The position numbers and the translations under genes were made by a program. 64,000 nucleotides of DNA from NCBI GenBank assembly GCA_036898135.1, contig CM072513.1, positions 34,174,634 through 34,238,633 on the forward strand, given 5' to 3'. Under the pieces are notes generated by a model, which saw only the letters and a list, made by a program, of their open reading frames with translations, searched no databases and was not told the origin of the DNA. The stretch is from Oncomelania hupensis. Its lineage: Eukaryota; Mollusca; Gastropoda; Littorinimorpha; Pomatiopsidae. Positions 12,301 through 21,944 of this stretch are shown in pieces. Every line of letters begins with the position of its first letter. The stretch's first letter is position 1.

Positions 12301-15300
12301 TTAATGCTGCTTTAGTTTTATAGTCTGTGATTGTTTTTATGCCTTGCCACACAGCATGGGGATTGACTACGGGCTCTACACAATGCCTTAAATTACTTAT
12401 AAGAGGTATATACACATTTCTTAGCTCACTTGCAAAAAGCTTGTATTATATATCCTTAGCATTCAACATGTTCAAACATCACACACTTTTTCCAGTTAAT
12501 CAAGAGATCTGTACTGAAGTAGCCCTACACAATCATTGTCTTGGACAATGACAGTTATGCTTCAAACTCATAAGAAATGGCTTTATTCACCAGACTTCTT
12601 GTTGTTTCGTCTACGCACTGTAGCACAATAATTATAAAACAACTAACAGAAGAAATCATATGACCACCAAACAAAATTCATGGACAATTTTCATATATTC
12701 TGCCAATGCCCGTCAACCTTGGATAGGTTATTGTGAATCTATTCATCCAGTAATGTGTGGTAAGTGAACTGTAGTGTAAAGATGTACCCTAATAATAATA
12801 TACAATGAAAATGCCAGAATTCTGATGGAAGAAATGCATTAATCACCAACAAATATTTACCATCACTAACCCTAAAACCTAGCCCTATTTCTCCAGCAGG
12901 TTCTCAACAAATTGCCTGTTGTTGTCTCCCAACAAACTAACAGCAACACCATTACAGTAACAACACAAGACTGAATTCTCTGACAACAGTACCTCATTGC
13001 CACCATCACTACCAACAACATCAAAACAACCACTACAAACAACAATACAAGATATCTCTCTTACTTTCGGACAAAGACCATAGCGATGGTGATGAAGATC
13101 AGATTGGAAATCATCGAGGATATTGAAAGATAACTTTCAAAGTTCGTTTGCAGCGGAATGGTCGTGTTGTCGACATCGTATGGGACACCGTCAGGTAAGG
13201 AAGTGTTGCGGAACTTGTAATCAAAATACTGCAAATAAATGACAACACACAAATGATTTTTCATGGCTTTCAAAGAAAACAATCACAATTTTATTCTTTC
13301 AAAAGTCGATCATATGACAAATGTTGCTTACTGATGGTGAATGAACACTTCCATGACAGTCGACGCTATAGTCTGAGTACAAAAACCAAAATCTGGTTTA
13401 GTTCAACACTCGTTATATACACTTCTCATTGTTAAAAAAAATGTGTACCATCAAAGCCATTATTTTTTCTTTCTATACAACTTACATTCTTATGCTGCAA
13501 ATATATTAGTTTTCTTATTTCTTTTTTGTGTGTCTTCTTTAGTTCTTAGTTATGAGCATAATTAAAATAATAAATTGTATTCTCTTACGTTTTATTTATG
13601 GCTTTAAAAAACAATGTATCACACAATCAGCTTGTTATTTAAGCATTTGTTTGAATTGCTGATGTTGCATGTATACTCACATTTTTGGCTGTAATGAAGA
13701 AGTTCCAAGGCAGTAACGTTGCCACCCCAAGATAGAGGAAAATGCCAAACACAATATAGAACCTAAAACACACACGCAAACAAGGAAACCACCAAGAAAA
13801 TGGAAGAAATTAAAAATTATTATTTAATTAACAAAACATAACAGAATGTATCTGATTTACATACACACACATGTAATATATATACGAGGGTGAGTCAAAA
13901 AGTAATGCCTTTTTCTTTAGGACAGGCATAATAACCAACACAGGAATATATATCATACATCAAAATAAAACTAGTCCTCTGTGGATCACGTCTCTACTTC
14001 TCTGAATCTCAACATAGTCACCGTTTCTCTCAATAGCAATGTTCCACCTTCGAATGAGAGCATGTATCCCTGCCTTGTAAAATTCTGTTGACTGTTCTAG
14101 TCGGCACCCCATAGGCACACACTTTTGAAAAGCCAAGTGATTCCACAATGTTGTAAGCACTTCCATGGCTCACTGCAAGGTTTTCTGCCAACTCATCAAG
14201 AGTTATGCTCCTGTCCTCTCTGATCATAGAATCTGCTTTTGCTTTACTGGAAGGATTCACAGAAGAGCACAGATGGCCAGAACGGGGTTTATCGGCTTAG
14301 CTCACAGTTCCCACACCTTTTTATCATTCGGACCCACCTGCATGCATTGCTGTAATCTAAAGTATTGTCCTCAAGCACATTTTGTAATCGTCTGTGAATG
14401 TTCACAGGTCATTTAACTGCAAAAAATTTCTGGTATTTTTATCAAAAACTTCACCTGAAATATTTTTAAAAAAGCATTACTTTTTTACTCACCCTTGAAC
14501 ATAAGCCCACACACGGATATGCCCCTCTCTCCTCCCCCCACACACACATTTCAATAACTTTATTACAACCAAAAACATTAACAATAATATTATTAACACA
14601 CACGCACACACACAATGGACACACCTTTCAATAAACGGATACTTTTTTTTTAACTGAAAGAGGAGAGCAAAAGTTTTATAGATCACCTGTCACATATTGC
14701 CACAACATCACTGGAATCTGTAGTGCTCATGTCAACTAAATTACTAACCAAAGACAAAACATCAGTCTTCTGACGTGACATGGTGGTATGTTTTTCACTG
14801 TTTGCTAACAGTTAGAATTTTTTTTTAAATCCTATTTGACAGCTGCAAGTTTTTTTTAGTTTTTTTTAAGATGTTCACTTTTCTTATTTGGTGTAGGTGG
14901 CCAAATTTAATCTGCTAAAAACACTTGCTGCACTTAAATACGCATTCAAATAATTATTATTATTATTATTGTTGTTTTATTTCATTGTAATATTATGCCA
15001 TATGTGTTGTAATGACAGGATGTACAATGGATGAATGCGAATGGGTGCGCAATGAGTCACAATGTGAGATTTGCGCGATATAAGTACCATTCATTATTAT
15101 TATTATTATTATTACGTGTTTGCAATTCCATTACTCCAGATCAGTTAATAAAATATTATTGAAAAAAAATTGTTTTCTATGGTTTTCAAGATACACGGTG
15201 GTATATTGGCTGTAGCTGTCAATGATATGATATAATTTATTCCTGTTCAATTATTAACCACAGTTCTAAATCTTCCTCAAGAAATTCAGTGAATGCAAGA

Positions 15301-18122
15301 TTGGCCTTAAAATCTGACTTTGCCTGTCCTGTTTGCACCAAAATAATTTTAAAATCTATGCTGAAATCTTGATCTTGTTGCACAAGTCTAAATCCTGAAA
15401 GGAAGTGGTGAACTGGTTAGAACATTTAGGAAGCCGTGCCAGGTGAGCCTTAACTTTATTACACAGAGCATCAAAACCCTGACATTTTGATACCAATAAA
15501 TTAACTACAAATGAAATGTCATGCCACACGAATGAACGGCATCACAAACACACACAGGGTTATGTGACACATGCAACCACACCGGACTGGAGTTATTCTA
15601 AACTAACATAAACTCTGTTAAAGCCTTCACAAAATGCATGTGTAGCAAATAGTTTAATCTGGTGTATTTTGTTTTGCTATCTCCTTTGAAATATTGTATA
15701 ACAGAATTATTAATTACAGTATTATTAGTTCAACCGATTTGATCTTCCAATTCGATTATTATATTAGAATTAGTTACACTGAAACATATAGCCCGTGTCA
15801 ATATTTTAATCTAGTGTGTTCTATCTTGTTTTTATCTCATGAACTAGTATAAGATTAATCTGTCACATTGATTTACATAGAGTACATATGAACTGTCAAT
15901 ATTTATTATGCACACCTTCACTATAGTATAATTTAATGGACAGTGCACATGCACTTTGAATGTTAACATGTTTAACTTTATTTAACCATTAAGTAGATGT
16001 CACTGATAGGATGGAGGGAACTGGTGGAAAAACAAGAAGAGAATACTATTTAAAAATAAAAAAAGAGGGAGAGAGAAAGATGGCAAACTATTTAAATGTA
16101 TTTCCAGACGCTCAAACACACGCACACACACAGAGCTGAGGTTACACAGCATTATCATGATTTTCCTGAAACGCCACATACGTTGTGCTGACAATGGGTC
16201 ATATTTCGTCCCCCTTTTTAAGTACTTTTAAGTGTACGAACACTAACCCTAACCCTAACCCAGCCCTAACCCTAACGGATCATTGTTCTGACGTCAAAAC
16301 AAGTAGGTCTGTCAAAACAAGTTATGTAGATGTTCACTGGTTTGTCCAGATAACACCGTGTAAACATGCCCACACACACACACACCCACTTAGGTGAAAA
16401 AAAATAAGCATTCCCAAAGTGCTAATTTTCATGGACCTGTTTTGTCAGCACCATAAAATGTGGAGTGAGTTCCATTAACAATAAATAAAACCTGCTGACG
16501 CAGCAGCTGTCATATGTTCATTACCAAATCAGCTGAATAATACTATGATAATACTCAGGAAAAATAATAAAATATTAGACCTCCATAATCTATGTTCACA
16601 GCGAGAATAATGTTTCTGCTGTTTCAATAGGAAGTTTGCCACAGGGTCGATCACAGATGGAATGAATGAACATTGAGGTTTAACGTCTACACCCACCATT
16701 GGCGATATGGCAGACGGGGATAACCATCCCAGGAAAAGAGGGGTAGGAACCTGAATCAACACTGAACCACCAAAGCAATCATACTGCTAAAATGGACAGT
16801 GAAAATGGCCACATTTTATATTGCCCACCACGGGATTTGAACCTGGATCATCGGTCTGCCAGGCGAACGCTCTACCAATTGAGCTACGGCGGTGGGACGC
16901 AGATGGAATGCTTTTATACTGGCTTATATAAGCAGTCAGTACAGTGCAACCCAGAAGGAACCATGATCTCTCAGTGAGACTGTTGAGGTATATAATGATA
17001 TACACTGGGCGCCTGAGTCATCGGCTTGAGTTAGATCCTGTATCGAAGAGTGCCTGGACTTGAGCAGCTCTTTGAGCTGGAAAAGGACTATATCAGAACG
17101 ATCAAATAAATAAAAATCAATACAGTGAATGACTTACACAGCCTATGCTAGATAGATCTCTGACTCACTTTTCAACAAAAGCCAAGGTTAAGGCTGCCTC
17201 TAGTGGAAAATGGTCCATAGTTATACATGATGCTATCAGACGTTTATTCTTCAATCAAACCCAAAGAGAGGAGATCGGAAGAGATTGCTATTACAGAAAG
17301 GAACAGAATTCAAATGTTTATTTTGAGGTTTAGATTGAGTGCATCCAATATCACTACTGAACCTCACCTGCCCATCGAATTAGCATTTGTGCAGTTCCAT
17401 TTAACCCATTAACAATATACAATTCTCATTGCTTTGCAAATGAAAATTGAAATGTACTGTGAACATTCTATTCCCCTATCCATAATGGCTGATTAAATTA
17501 CACAGCTGGTGTGCAATATGAGTGAATTTATTGATCTGACAACACTCTGCAGTGTAATTGTAATGCAAATTATTTCAATAATGGTACAGGATGCAGTCAA
17601 TATAAAATTTCAAAAAATAAAAATTCAATTTTCTTCCGTCTTCTAATAGCGATCTCCCTGCCTTTACACCACCTGTTTGAGTGATGTATGTGTATTTGGT
17701 GTGTGTGAGGGTAAATGAGACAGGTGAGTGTGTATGTTGGTATAGAACGCCGCGCTTTGAGCCTTGGGGAAAGGCGCGTACATAGCATCCTGTATTATTA
17801 TTATTATTATTTTTATATGATATATGCACATGCACAATGGTCACTGCATGTGTAGAAAGTTGTTGTTTTTTAACAGTCTAGTCCAAGGCAATAAACAGAA
17901 AGAGGAAGAGGGGGAGGGAGGGAGAGGGGAGGAAGAAAGAAAAAAGGAATAAAGGGAGTGCAAATAAATTTTTAAAAAATAAAAAAATAAGGAGACGATT
18001 GTCAAAGACAAAAAGAAGAAGAATCTATTATAAACATACCTATCTTTCGGTCTCTTGTAAATGGTATCATCGTCACGTGTAGGTTGATCTGGTTTAATTA
18101 GCACTTCTGTTTCAGGCTCCAT
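1669..18122 (-). CDS. equilibrative nucleoside transporter (SLC29/ENT family), N-terminal 295 codons, 10 exons, partial at left edge
   Basis: Exons in coding order: 18122-18040, 13762-13681, 13228-13065, 10449-10355, 9825-9775, 8400-8315, 7959-7813, 4010-3980, 2813-2766, 1766-1669. All have GT-AG borders, phases join correctly, and the total is 885 nt. Family marks: a PKDR-F junction before TM1, GVATLLPWNFFITA (about residues 40-53), WQTGFFW starting TM4, SLFGLSCLFPARYTQ leading into TM5, and AVGGT plus SAFGFF in the TM6 exon. The loop after TM1 has two N-glycosylation sequons (NTS, NTT), as expected for its extracellular side. Exons 8-10 form the hydrophilic cytoplasmic TM6-TM7 loop. TM7-TM11 lie outside the window. 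Members carry out facilitated nucleoside diffusion at plasma or intracellular membranes. The start is the first ATG, preceding an acidic N-terminus (MEPETEV). ENT1/2 versus ENT3-like cannot be decided. Confidence 0.93.
1767..3979. other. ENT introns 8 and 9 (apart from exon 2766-2813)
   Basis: AT-rich intron sequence without recognisable mobile elements, apart from the 48-nt exon at 2766-2813. Confidence 0.6.
4146..4938 (+). mobile_element. Tigger/pogo-like DNA transposon, internally deleted (793 bp)
   Basis: The ends are inverted repeats, CAGTGGAACCTCCGGTAT at the left and its complement at the right. They are flanked by a TA duplication (4144-4145 and 4939-4940), as in Tc1/mariner/pogo elements. 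It sits inside an AAT microsatellite in ENT intron 7. The only coding remnant is the N-terminal DNA-binding region; no DDE catalytic domain is present, so the copy is non-autonomous. Confidence 0.9.
4447..4737 (+). pseudogene. Tigger/CENP-B-type N-terminal helix-turn-helix ORF (96 aa)
   Basis: The ORF begins MASRKRNVLSLAERMKMIE and continues ENGESCLSIARSLDIGKTQ. This matches the pogo/Tigger/CENP-B N-terminal DNA-binding fold (KRxxLTxxEKxxII and a helix ending VGKSTI). Similarity stops after about 55 residues. The second DNA-binding half and the DDE domain are missing, so this is the coding remnant of the 793-bp element. A bare DNA-binding protein could still be made, but nothing shows that it is. 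Confidence 0.75.
4939..5018 (+). repeat. (AAT)n microsatellite
   Basis: About 25 AAT units directly continue the AAT-rich target into which the Tigger element inserted. Confidence 0.95.
5277..6427. mobile_element. candidate TIR element, about 1.15 kb, with internal tandem repeats
   Basis: The left end reads ATCCCAGCAAACCA. The right end, reverse-complemented, reads ATCCCAGCTAACCA, giving a 14-bp inverted repeat. Inside are an imperfect 25-bp palindrome (5863-5936, arms GTATTTACACAC / GTGTGTAAATAC) and an 80-bp tandem array near the right end. The interior is more GC-rich than the flanks. The short ORFs match nothing I recognise. No clear target duplication was found. Confidence 0.4.
6147..6380 (+). 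repeat. tandem repeat, unit about 80 bp, about 2.9 copies
   Basis: Successive units begin at about 6147, 6227 and 6308 with GGTANCCTGACG-like sequence, then a CCGATCTTTG block, a CGGGTTACCG block and a GGTCGGGTAAGTTT block. Units differ at many positions, so the array is old. Confidence 0.75.
6565..7682 (+). mobile_element. LINE family A, 5'-truncated degenerate copy
   Basis: The plus strand encodes VFVDFKKAFDRVWQAALW, later CFADDIDGLAGEEHEQL (the FADD catalytic box) and MEISAKKTKMM. The C-terminal tail, broken by frameshifts and stops, follows (W.DNVREWTGLTLS, AAEDRER). The copy ends in GGATA repeats at about 7665-7678, the tail type shared by the other copies. It lies in ENT intron 7, antisense to the gene. 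Confidence 0.9.
8418..8553 (+). repeat. (GATGAT)n-type microsatellite
   Basis: Imperfect runs of GAT/ATG trinucleotides begin 18 bp from the acceptor of ENT exon 6 (8400), on the upstream side of that exon. Confidence 0.9.
8883..8954 (+). repeat. degenerate tRNA-like sequence (SINE head or tRNA pseudogene)
   Basis: The stretch has an A-box-like GGTAGCTTACTTAGTAAAAC, then CATTCGCCTACC, then a B-box-like AAATTCAAATATC, ending in a T-run that could stop RNA polymerase III. The stems do not pair well, so a working tRNA is unlikely. Confidence 0.35.
9017..9118. repeat. adjacent (TTA)n and (TAA)n microsatellites, palindromic
   Basis: About 16 TTA units are followed, after a short spacer, by about 15 TAA units. 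Together they form an inverted repeat with arms of roughly 45 bp. Confidence 0.9.
9212..9321 (+). repeat. (TAG)n microsatellite
   Basis: ATT/AGT units grade into a pure run of over 20 TAG units. Confidence 0.9.
9396..9662 (+). repeat. G-rich minisatellite, unit about 20 bp
   Basis: Variants of GGGGGTATGGGGAGGTATCAA are repeated about ten times and carry many G runs of 4 to 8. The array ends about 110 bp from the donor of ENT exon 5, within intron 5. Confidence 0.85.
9898..10140 (+). repeat. long purine-only tract with (GAA)n core
   Basis: Almost all bases are A or G over about 240 bp, with a pure GAA run at about 10001-10065. It lies in ENT intron 4, so the pre-mRNA carries the pyrimidine strand. 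Confidence 0.9.
10183..10330 (+). repeat. degenerate GATGA-rich low-complexity tract
   Basis: Irregular GATGA/GATAA units sit between the purine tract and ENT exon 4. Confidence 0.7.
10503..12447 (-). mobile_element. LINE family B (CR1/Rex1-like), 5'-truncated
   Basis: A 545-codon open reverse-transcriptase frame is followed by a 3' UTR and a (TCTTA)n tail at 10505-10527. Coding similarity continues a little upstream of the first methionine (LFASELRN), so the copy was truncated within the ORF and lacks the endonuclease. It lies in ENT intron 3 in the same orientation as the gene. Confidence 0.9.
10778..12415 (-). CDS. LINE reverse transcriptase (545 aa, N-terminally truncated ORF2)
   Basis: Conserved RT blocks occur in order: KKASGPDGV (residues 94-102), NDYRPVALTSVVMKVFE (about 153-169), LDFSSAFNTI (224-233), TGTPQGCVLSPLLF (281-294), and the catalytic FSDD at 313-316, where most LINEs have FADD or YADD. 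The C-terminal end has the HLFDLLPSGRRLRS motif seen in Rex1/CR1-related elements. The frame has no stop over its whole length, suggesting a fairly recent insertion. Without the endonuclease domain and 5' UTR it cannot be autonomous. Confidence 0.88.
   Translation of the reverse strand: MYIPLISNLRHCVEPVVNPHAVWQGIKTITDYKTKAALNNDDPSLPDQFNSFYARFDKQNPTPAQPSALPEDLPPPFVVEEEQVRKIMKKQNPKKASGPDGVTTASQRHCSEQLAPVFTDIFNQSLEEGRVPQCFKSAVIVPVPKKNTISSLNDYRPVALTSVVMKVFECLVLQFLKVATDSLSDPMQFAYKTNRSVDDAISITLHTILEHLETPKSYARILFLDFSSAFNTIVPQRLYDKLLNTLHIDARMCNWVLSFLLDRTRVVRVVGKISDKIILNTGTPQGCVLSPLLFTLFTDDCRSSDESVVVVKFSDDTTISGLISNCDESVYRREVERMVSWCEGSNLILNVSKTKEIVVDFRKVKSPTTSLIINNEVVEQVKSFKFLGTTISEDLTWGPHVTLTKKKAQQRLYFLRQLKRFRINDTILVKFYRTIIESVLTFSLTNWYGSATEEEREELKKVVKTAARITGCKLPKLDKLFEERIICKAKAIIKDPSHPGNHLFDLLPSGRRLRSLKARTKRMNSSFFPIAIRVLNVNEMTGVEC
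12448..13064. other. ENT intron 3, remaining part
   Basis: AT-rich intron DNA with no recognisable element. Confidence 0.5.
13885..14497 (-). mobile_element. mariner element, internally deleted (613 bp)
   Basis: Inverted ends read CGAGGGTGAGTCAAAAAGTA at the left and, reverse-complemented at the right, CAAGGGTGAGTAAAAAAGTA. A TA precedes the left end; the right TA is not preserved. The minus strand carries mariner transposase pieces: REDRSITLDELAENLAVSHG (helix-turn-helix region) fused nearly directly to FYKAGIHALIRRWNIAIE (C-terminus). The DDD catalytic core is deleted. Located in ENT intron 1. Confidence 0.9.
14030..14260 (-). pseudogene. mariner transposase remnant
   Basis: The frame starts MNPSSKAKADSMIREDRSI and runs through VSHGSAYNIV and LGFSKVCAYGVP, which are typical mariner N-terminal motifs. 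It then passes into C-terminal sequence out of frame. The catalytic aspartates are absent. Confidence 0.8.
14500..15035. other. ENT intron 1, unassigned AT-rich part
   Basis: Contains a short CA/CACG run and ATT runs only; nothing coding is seen. Confidence 0.5.
15036..15116 (+). repeat. retroposon 3' end with (ATT)n tail
   Basis: GCGCGATATAAGTACC is followed by CATT and an ATT run. This GCGC-TATAA-(ATT)n end type recurs at about 17735-17812, 31865-31917 and 61033-61060, as for SINE/LINE 3' tails. Confidence 0.5.
15120..16241. other. ENT intron 1, unassigned
   Basis: No gene or defined repeat recognised. Confidence 0.45.
16242..16276 (+). repeat. interstitial telomere-type repeat (CCCTAA)n
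   Basis: About five CCCTAA units occur with one disrupted unit (CTAACCCAGCCCTAAC). The unit equals the common metazoan telomere repeat on the complementary strand (TTAGGG). Confidence 0.9.
16665..16899 (-). mobile_element. tRNA-derived SINE, full length, with 11-bp target duplication
   Basis: On the minus strand the element starts with a tRNA-like head, including A box TAGCTCAATTGG and B box GGTTCAAATCC. A unique body follows that contains GTAGACGTTAAACCTC, and the copy ends in ATTC-rich sequence. CAGATGGAATG flanks both sides (16654-16664 and 16900-16910), showing insertion by target-primed reverse transcription. The head folds only partly as a tRNA, so this is not a functional tRNA gene. 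It lies in ENT intron 1. Confidence 0.87.
16911..17730. other. ENT intron 1, unassigned
   Basis: No coding exon is recognised. Short ORFs here show no family features. Confidence 0.45.
17735..17812 (+). repeat. SINE-like 3' end with (ATT)n tail
   Basis: GAGCCTTGGGGAAAGGCGCG, a short spacer and then an ATT run resemble common invertebrate SINE/LINE tails. The 5' limit is not visible. Confidence 0.5.
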
Positions 18123-18170
18123 AGGGAAATGTCAATGTGCTTTTACTAGTCACACTCAGCTCACCTCACC

Positions 18171-18180
18171 CTTTTTATAG
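18171..18180 (-). promoter_or_regulatory. possible TATA box of the ENT gene
   Basis: CTATAAAAAG on the coding strand lies about 50 bases upstream of the ENT ATG. If used, it would give a 5' UTR of about 20-25 nt. A 5' UTR intron further upstream cannot be excluded. Confidence 0.35.
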
Positions 18181-18320
18181 TTTCCGTGCCACTGTCTCGT
18201 GTAGACACTGTTAAACAGTAAAAAACAAAAAAAAAACAAGAGGAAATTGTTTAAAACCCCATGTTAAATTCCTAAAACCTGTTGAATTAGGCCAGATACA
18301 CGGATGTTAGCAACATATTT

Positions 18321-18352
18321 GTCACGTCACCCGAGCGGGTTCCGTGACGTCA
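18321..18352. promoter_or_regulatory. two CRE-like sites upstream of ENT
   Basis: A perfect palindromic CRE, TGACGTCA, lies at 18345-18352, and a near-match, TCACGTCA, at 18322-18329. They are about 200-230 bases upstream of the ENT start codon. Confidence 0.4.
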
Positions 18353-18359
18353 GCTCAGC

Positions 18360-19472
18360 AACGAGTGGGGAGATAGAAACTCAAACAAAATAAACTAACA
18401 CAAAAATGCCAGAATAACAGTCACACTCTTTTATTCAACAATTAAGCACACATACACAGGACAATGGGGTACTAAACCACCCTCCACCCCTATCAAGACC
18501 CCCACCCCAGTATTTACTAACAATTACCTCCCTTGTTTAACCCAAGAAACAGAACCAAACAACAGGTTTTCCCACAACAATGTACAACAGAATATCAATA
18601 AACAATCAATTCAAAATACTATAAATTCCAGATAAAGAAATGGAGCTGTAAATCTTTTATATTCGAACTATTATTCAAGCTAGCTTGCAGGTCGGAAGCA
18701 CTGATCGGAATTGTCAGATAGTCAGAGCTCAGTAGGAGCTAAAGCAGTTATTCACTCAATATGATGGATGGTTTACATTAACTAAATGAAGTATGTTTTT
18801 ATGTGCGTGTCGTGCAAATCTGTGTGTGCGTGGGTGTGGTGCGTGAAGTTCCTGTAGTAAATGGCGACGCCCACGATCCCGAAGCAAGACGAGGCGGTGG
18901 TGGCGAAGTCAACGTCCTCACTTCCCAGCTGTAGAGGCAAAGGTTACAGCTCAGATGCACAACCGGCACAACGGTAACGGTGTAGTGGAGAAACAACTAC
19001 ATCAGCAAAGTATCAAAACAGCATAATACAGCCCAAACCTGTAGACAAATATATAGTCTTAACAGTCTGCCTACAAAACTCAAATACTACATACATAATA
19101 CGCCTTCCGCCATCTTGACCTGGTTATACACAATAACAATAATAATAATAATAATAACACAGGATGCCATACACACATCTCAATAATATAATGCAACTCT
19201 TAATACCAATAATTCATATCTCTTCCATAAGCACAGCCGTTTATATAAATATACATGATCATTGCGATTACACTTCAATCACACAGTCCCAATTCATTCC
19301 ATCCTCATCTTCATTCTCATCACCACTCTCAACTGTTATAATACATCATGATTATCTCCCTTCATCCATACTATCTTATCGTACTATAACATAAACATGC
19401 TCTCCTCATATCCATCACTTTCTTCACCTCTCTCCAGCCTAGTACAATTATCTCTCTCCCCTTACATACATC

Positions 19473-19522
<50 letters not shown>

Positions 19523-20220
19523 ACATGCATTCTTCATCATCACCTTTGACCCCCCTTTAGCCACAACAGCAACGACATTTCCCGTTCATGTATATAACAA
19601 GAAAATCATATGAAAATCATACAAAATCAATAAATCATTGTTCTTCAAAACACATCCCCTTTCCCCCTCATTCATCATCATTCATTCGCGTACGCAGTCT
19701 CGAAGCGCTCGCCACTGAGGAAATGAATTACAGGGTTTTACTCACCGTTTAGGTCTCGGCTTGTGACACACCTACCCCAACACAGTACACCACAACACAG
19801 TACAACACACTGGTTAGTCTGAGAGTTAATTCGTTTCTGGCTATTTGCTAGTAATTCTCACAAGGACATCTCAATTCTTTAAAAGACCTTGAGCCTTGGC
19901 AGGTGCCCAATAGAGGACTACACAACCTTAGGAAAGAATCCTACATTTATCTCCAATAAATGGCGATTACACTCCTCCTTCTACAGTCTTTAGACATTCT
20001 TACCCCGACAAGGGCGTAAGACCTTGGGTGGTTCGAAACACATGATTACAACACCCTTTCAGAAAGGAAAAACCTAATACTCGTCTGATACACAGTTACA
20101 AGGTTACTTTTCTGACTAAAGCTGACCTCTCGCAAAAGCGCCAAATCGACTCTGCCTTGCCAAACGCAACCCAGGCCACAGGCAAACGGTCGAGCTCTCG
20201 TTCAGTACCCCTCTTCTAAT
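18360..20220. other. intergenic region upstream of ENT, unassigned
   Basis: Minus-strand transcription-like signals occur here: AATAAA near 18430, an acceptor-like TCTACAG at about 18926, and an AAGATGGCGGAAG motif at about 19105-19117 that resembles YY1/Kozak-type first exons. They do not assemble into a gene I recognise. Also contains AAT (19138-19156) and TC (19475-19521) microsatellites. Confidence 0.3.
19475..19521 (+). repeat. (TC)n microsatellite
   Basis: A pure TC dinucleotide run of about 23 units. Confidence 0.95.
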
Positions 20221-20418
20221 TCAACATAACCCTATTTCCTGCGTTAAGCACGTGGACTTAGAGCTACTGCATCTTCCGTACGCAATAAAGAAAACGGTCA
20301 AGCTGTCTATGTACACTACACAGTAGAGAGGTGCAACTTCGCACAAAATATAGCTCTCTCTGTTCTGTGCTGAAACTCGTGTCGTCACAATATTTAACAG
20401 ATACAGACATAGTGCCAT
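20221..20418 (-). CDS. small ORF with signal-peptide-like start (65 aa), unrecognised
   Basis: The frame begins MALCLYLLNIVTTRVSA, a hydrophobic stretch with small residues where a signal-peptidase site could lie. A 48-residue remainder with five cysteines follows. I recognise no family. It may be chance; no splice context or neighbouring signal supports it beyond its position upstream of ENT on the same strand. Confidence 0.15.
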   Translation of the reverse strand: MALCLYLLNIVTTRVSAQNRESYILCEVAPLYCVVYIDSLTVFFIAYGRCSSSKSTCLTQEIGLC

Positions 20419-20825
20419 GATTTTTAAAAGAAAAATAATTTTTACTAAAAGAATTAATTAATTTTAAAAAATTTAACAGGACATCAAGATGTTAACAATA
20501 TATTTATATTTAATGATTAATGTCTATTACAAACAGAACTAATAAGTGTTAAGTTAAAAGTTAGATTCTAAGTGAACATAGATTTTAATTCTATTTTAGT
20601 ATTTACCACAAAATTAAGCACTGTTGAGCCTGATTGTCCCATTGACTACTAAATTTTTACATGTACTGCGAACCTATTAATCTGGTGTGTTTTATTTTTT
20701 TTAGCTTTTTAGCTCTGTCTCATCTTCTTGACTACTGAAATAAAGAAACAACAAAACTGTCAGTGCACAACACACCCTAGACCACCTGTCTGAAAATTGG
20801 TAGCTGGCTCTGCAAGCGTGTTTAG

Positions 20826-20868
20826 AACCAGGCATCATCATCATCATCATCATCATCATTATCATCAT
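20826..20868 (+). repeat. (ATC)n microsatellite
   Basis: About 14 CAT/ATC units with small interruptions. Confidence 0.9.
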
Positions 20869-20899
20869 CGTCGTCATTACCACCACCAACATCATGGCA

Positions 20900-21801
20900 T
20901 AGCGTTGCATAGTTTGGCATACCGGCTAACAGACTTTGGCTCTCATATTATTTCTTAATGAGGGTCACAGGCCTAGAACTTGGTTAACTCATTGCCGGCG
21001 ATGCACATCATAATAAGCACGATTCGTTTGTATGGTTGCCAGAGGAGTACATTTTAGGAAGATATGTCCGTTATAAGCAACCCAATTCCTAACTGATTTG
21101 TTACCTCCATTTAACTGTAAAACCGAGTGAGTATTTAACTGTAAAACAGAGTATTTTGCCTTGAAAGTAATTTTCATGGGTACATGTGATGCACATGTTT
21201 TACCACAATTCCAAAATGGCAGCCAATTATAATATGACAATTTTATGTGTACTGATCTACAAGAATCATTCATGTAGATTTTATAATTTTACACATAGTC
21301 TTAATTTATCTGTCATCATTAGTGCAAAATTGACATGTACAATATGTACAGTACAATGGTGAGTGTACAATATATTCTTGATATATCAAAAACCTTTTGG
21401 ATTTTTTCGCATACAGTGTGGATACTTGAGTGCCATTTTCTTACAAAAAGTTAGTTGAAACTAAGTAAGCGTATTTTGTATTGTTCATTTTGGGAAAGAA
21501 CAAGCCATGATCTTTTAAAAAAAAAAGTATAAATTTTCTATATTATCTTATTAGGTGGCTGAATTTTCAAATGATGCTTAAATAGTGACTTTTCAGGGAA
21601 GAAACATGGCAAAAAAGTTTCGCCTCCAATGAAAGAAATTACAGAAAGAAGAGATCAGGATCACCTTCATATAAATGGTCCAGAGAAATTAAAGGTCTCT
21701 AATGCCTCTCTCCCTGCAATCGAAGGTTTCAACTAGCTTAAGTCACAGAAAAAGTGTTCCAACCAGTGTTACCTTTTTAGTTTTTATTTATCAGCAAGGA
21801 A
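20900..21801. other. intergenic, unassigned
   Basis: No gene or clear repeat recognised in this stretch. Confidence 0.4.
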
Positions 21802-21944
21802 GCCTCATGGTTACTATCCTATCCTATCCCATAACTCGGAGGTCGTAGGGGCACCACAGATGATAGTTTAGCGGGCATACCACAGGCGGTGGAAGCTGCT
21901 CAGGATTGGGGGGGGACACACACACACATTTTATTCACTAACAT

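Noticed and set aside
10778..12415. 545-codon ORF as a host gene
   Set aside because: RT motifs, the LINE-type C-terminus and a (TCTTA)n tail identify it as a truncated LINE inside an ENT intron.
16665..16899. A functional tRNA gene
   Set aside because: A and B boxes are present, but the anticodon and acceptor stems pair poorly, and the sequence continues into a SINE body with flanking duplications.
18799..18996. Exon of an upstream gene on the minus strand
   Set aside because: An acceptor-like CTACAG and an open stretch exist, but no partner exons, no known domain and no consistent gene model could be built.
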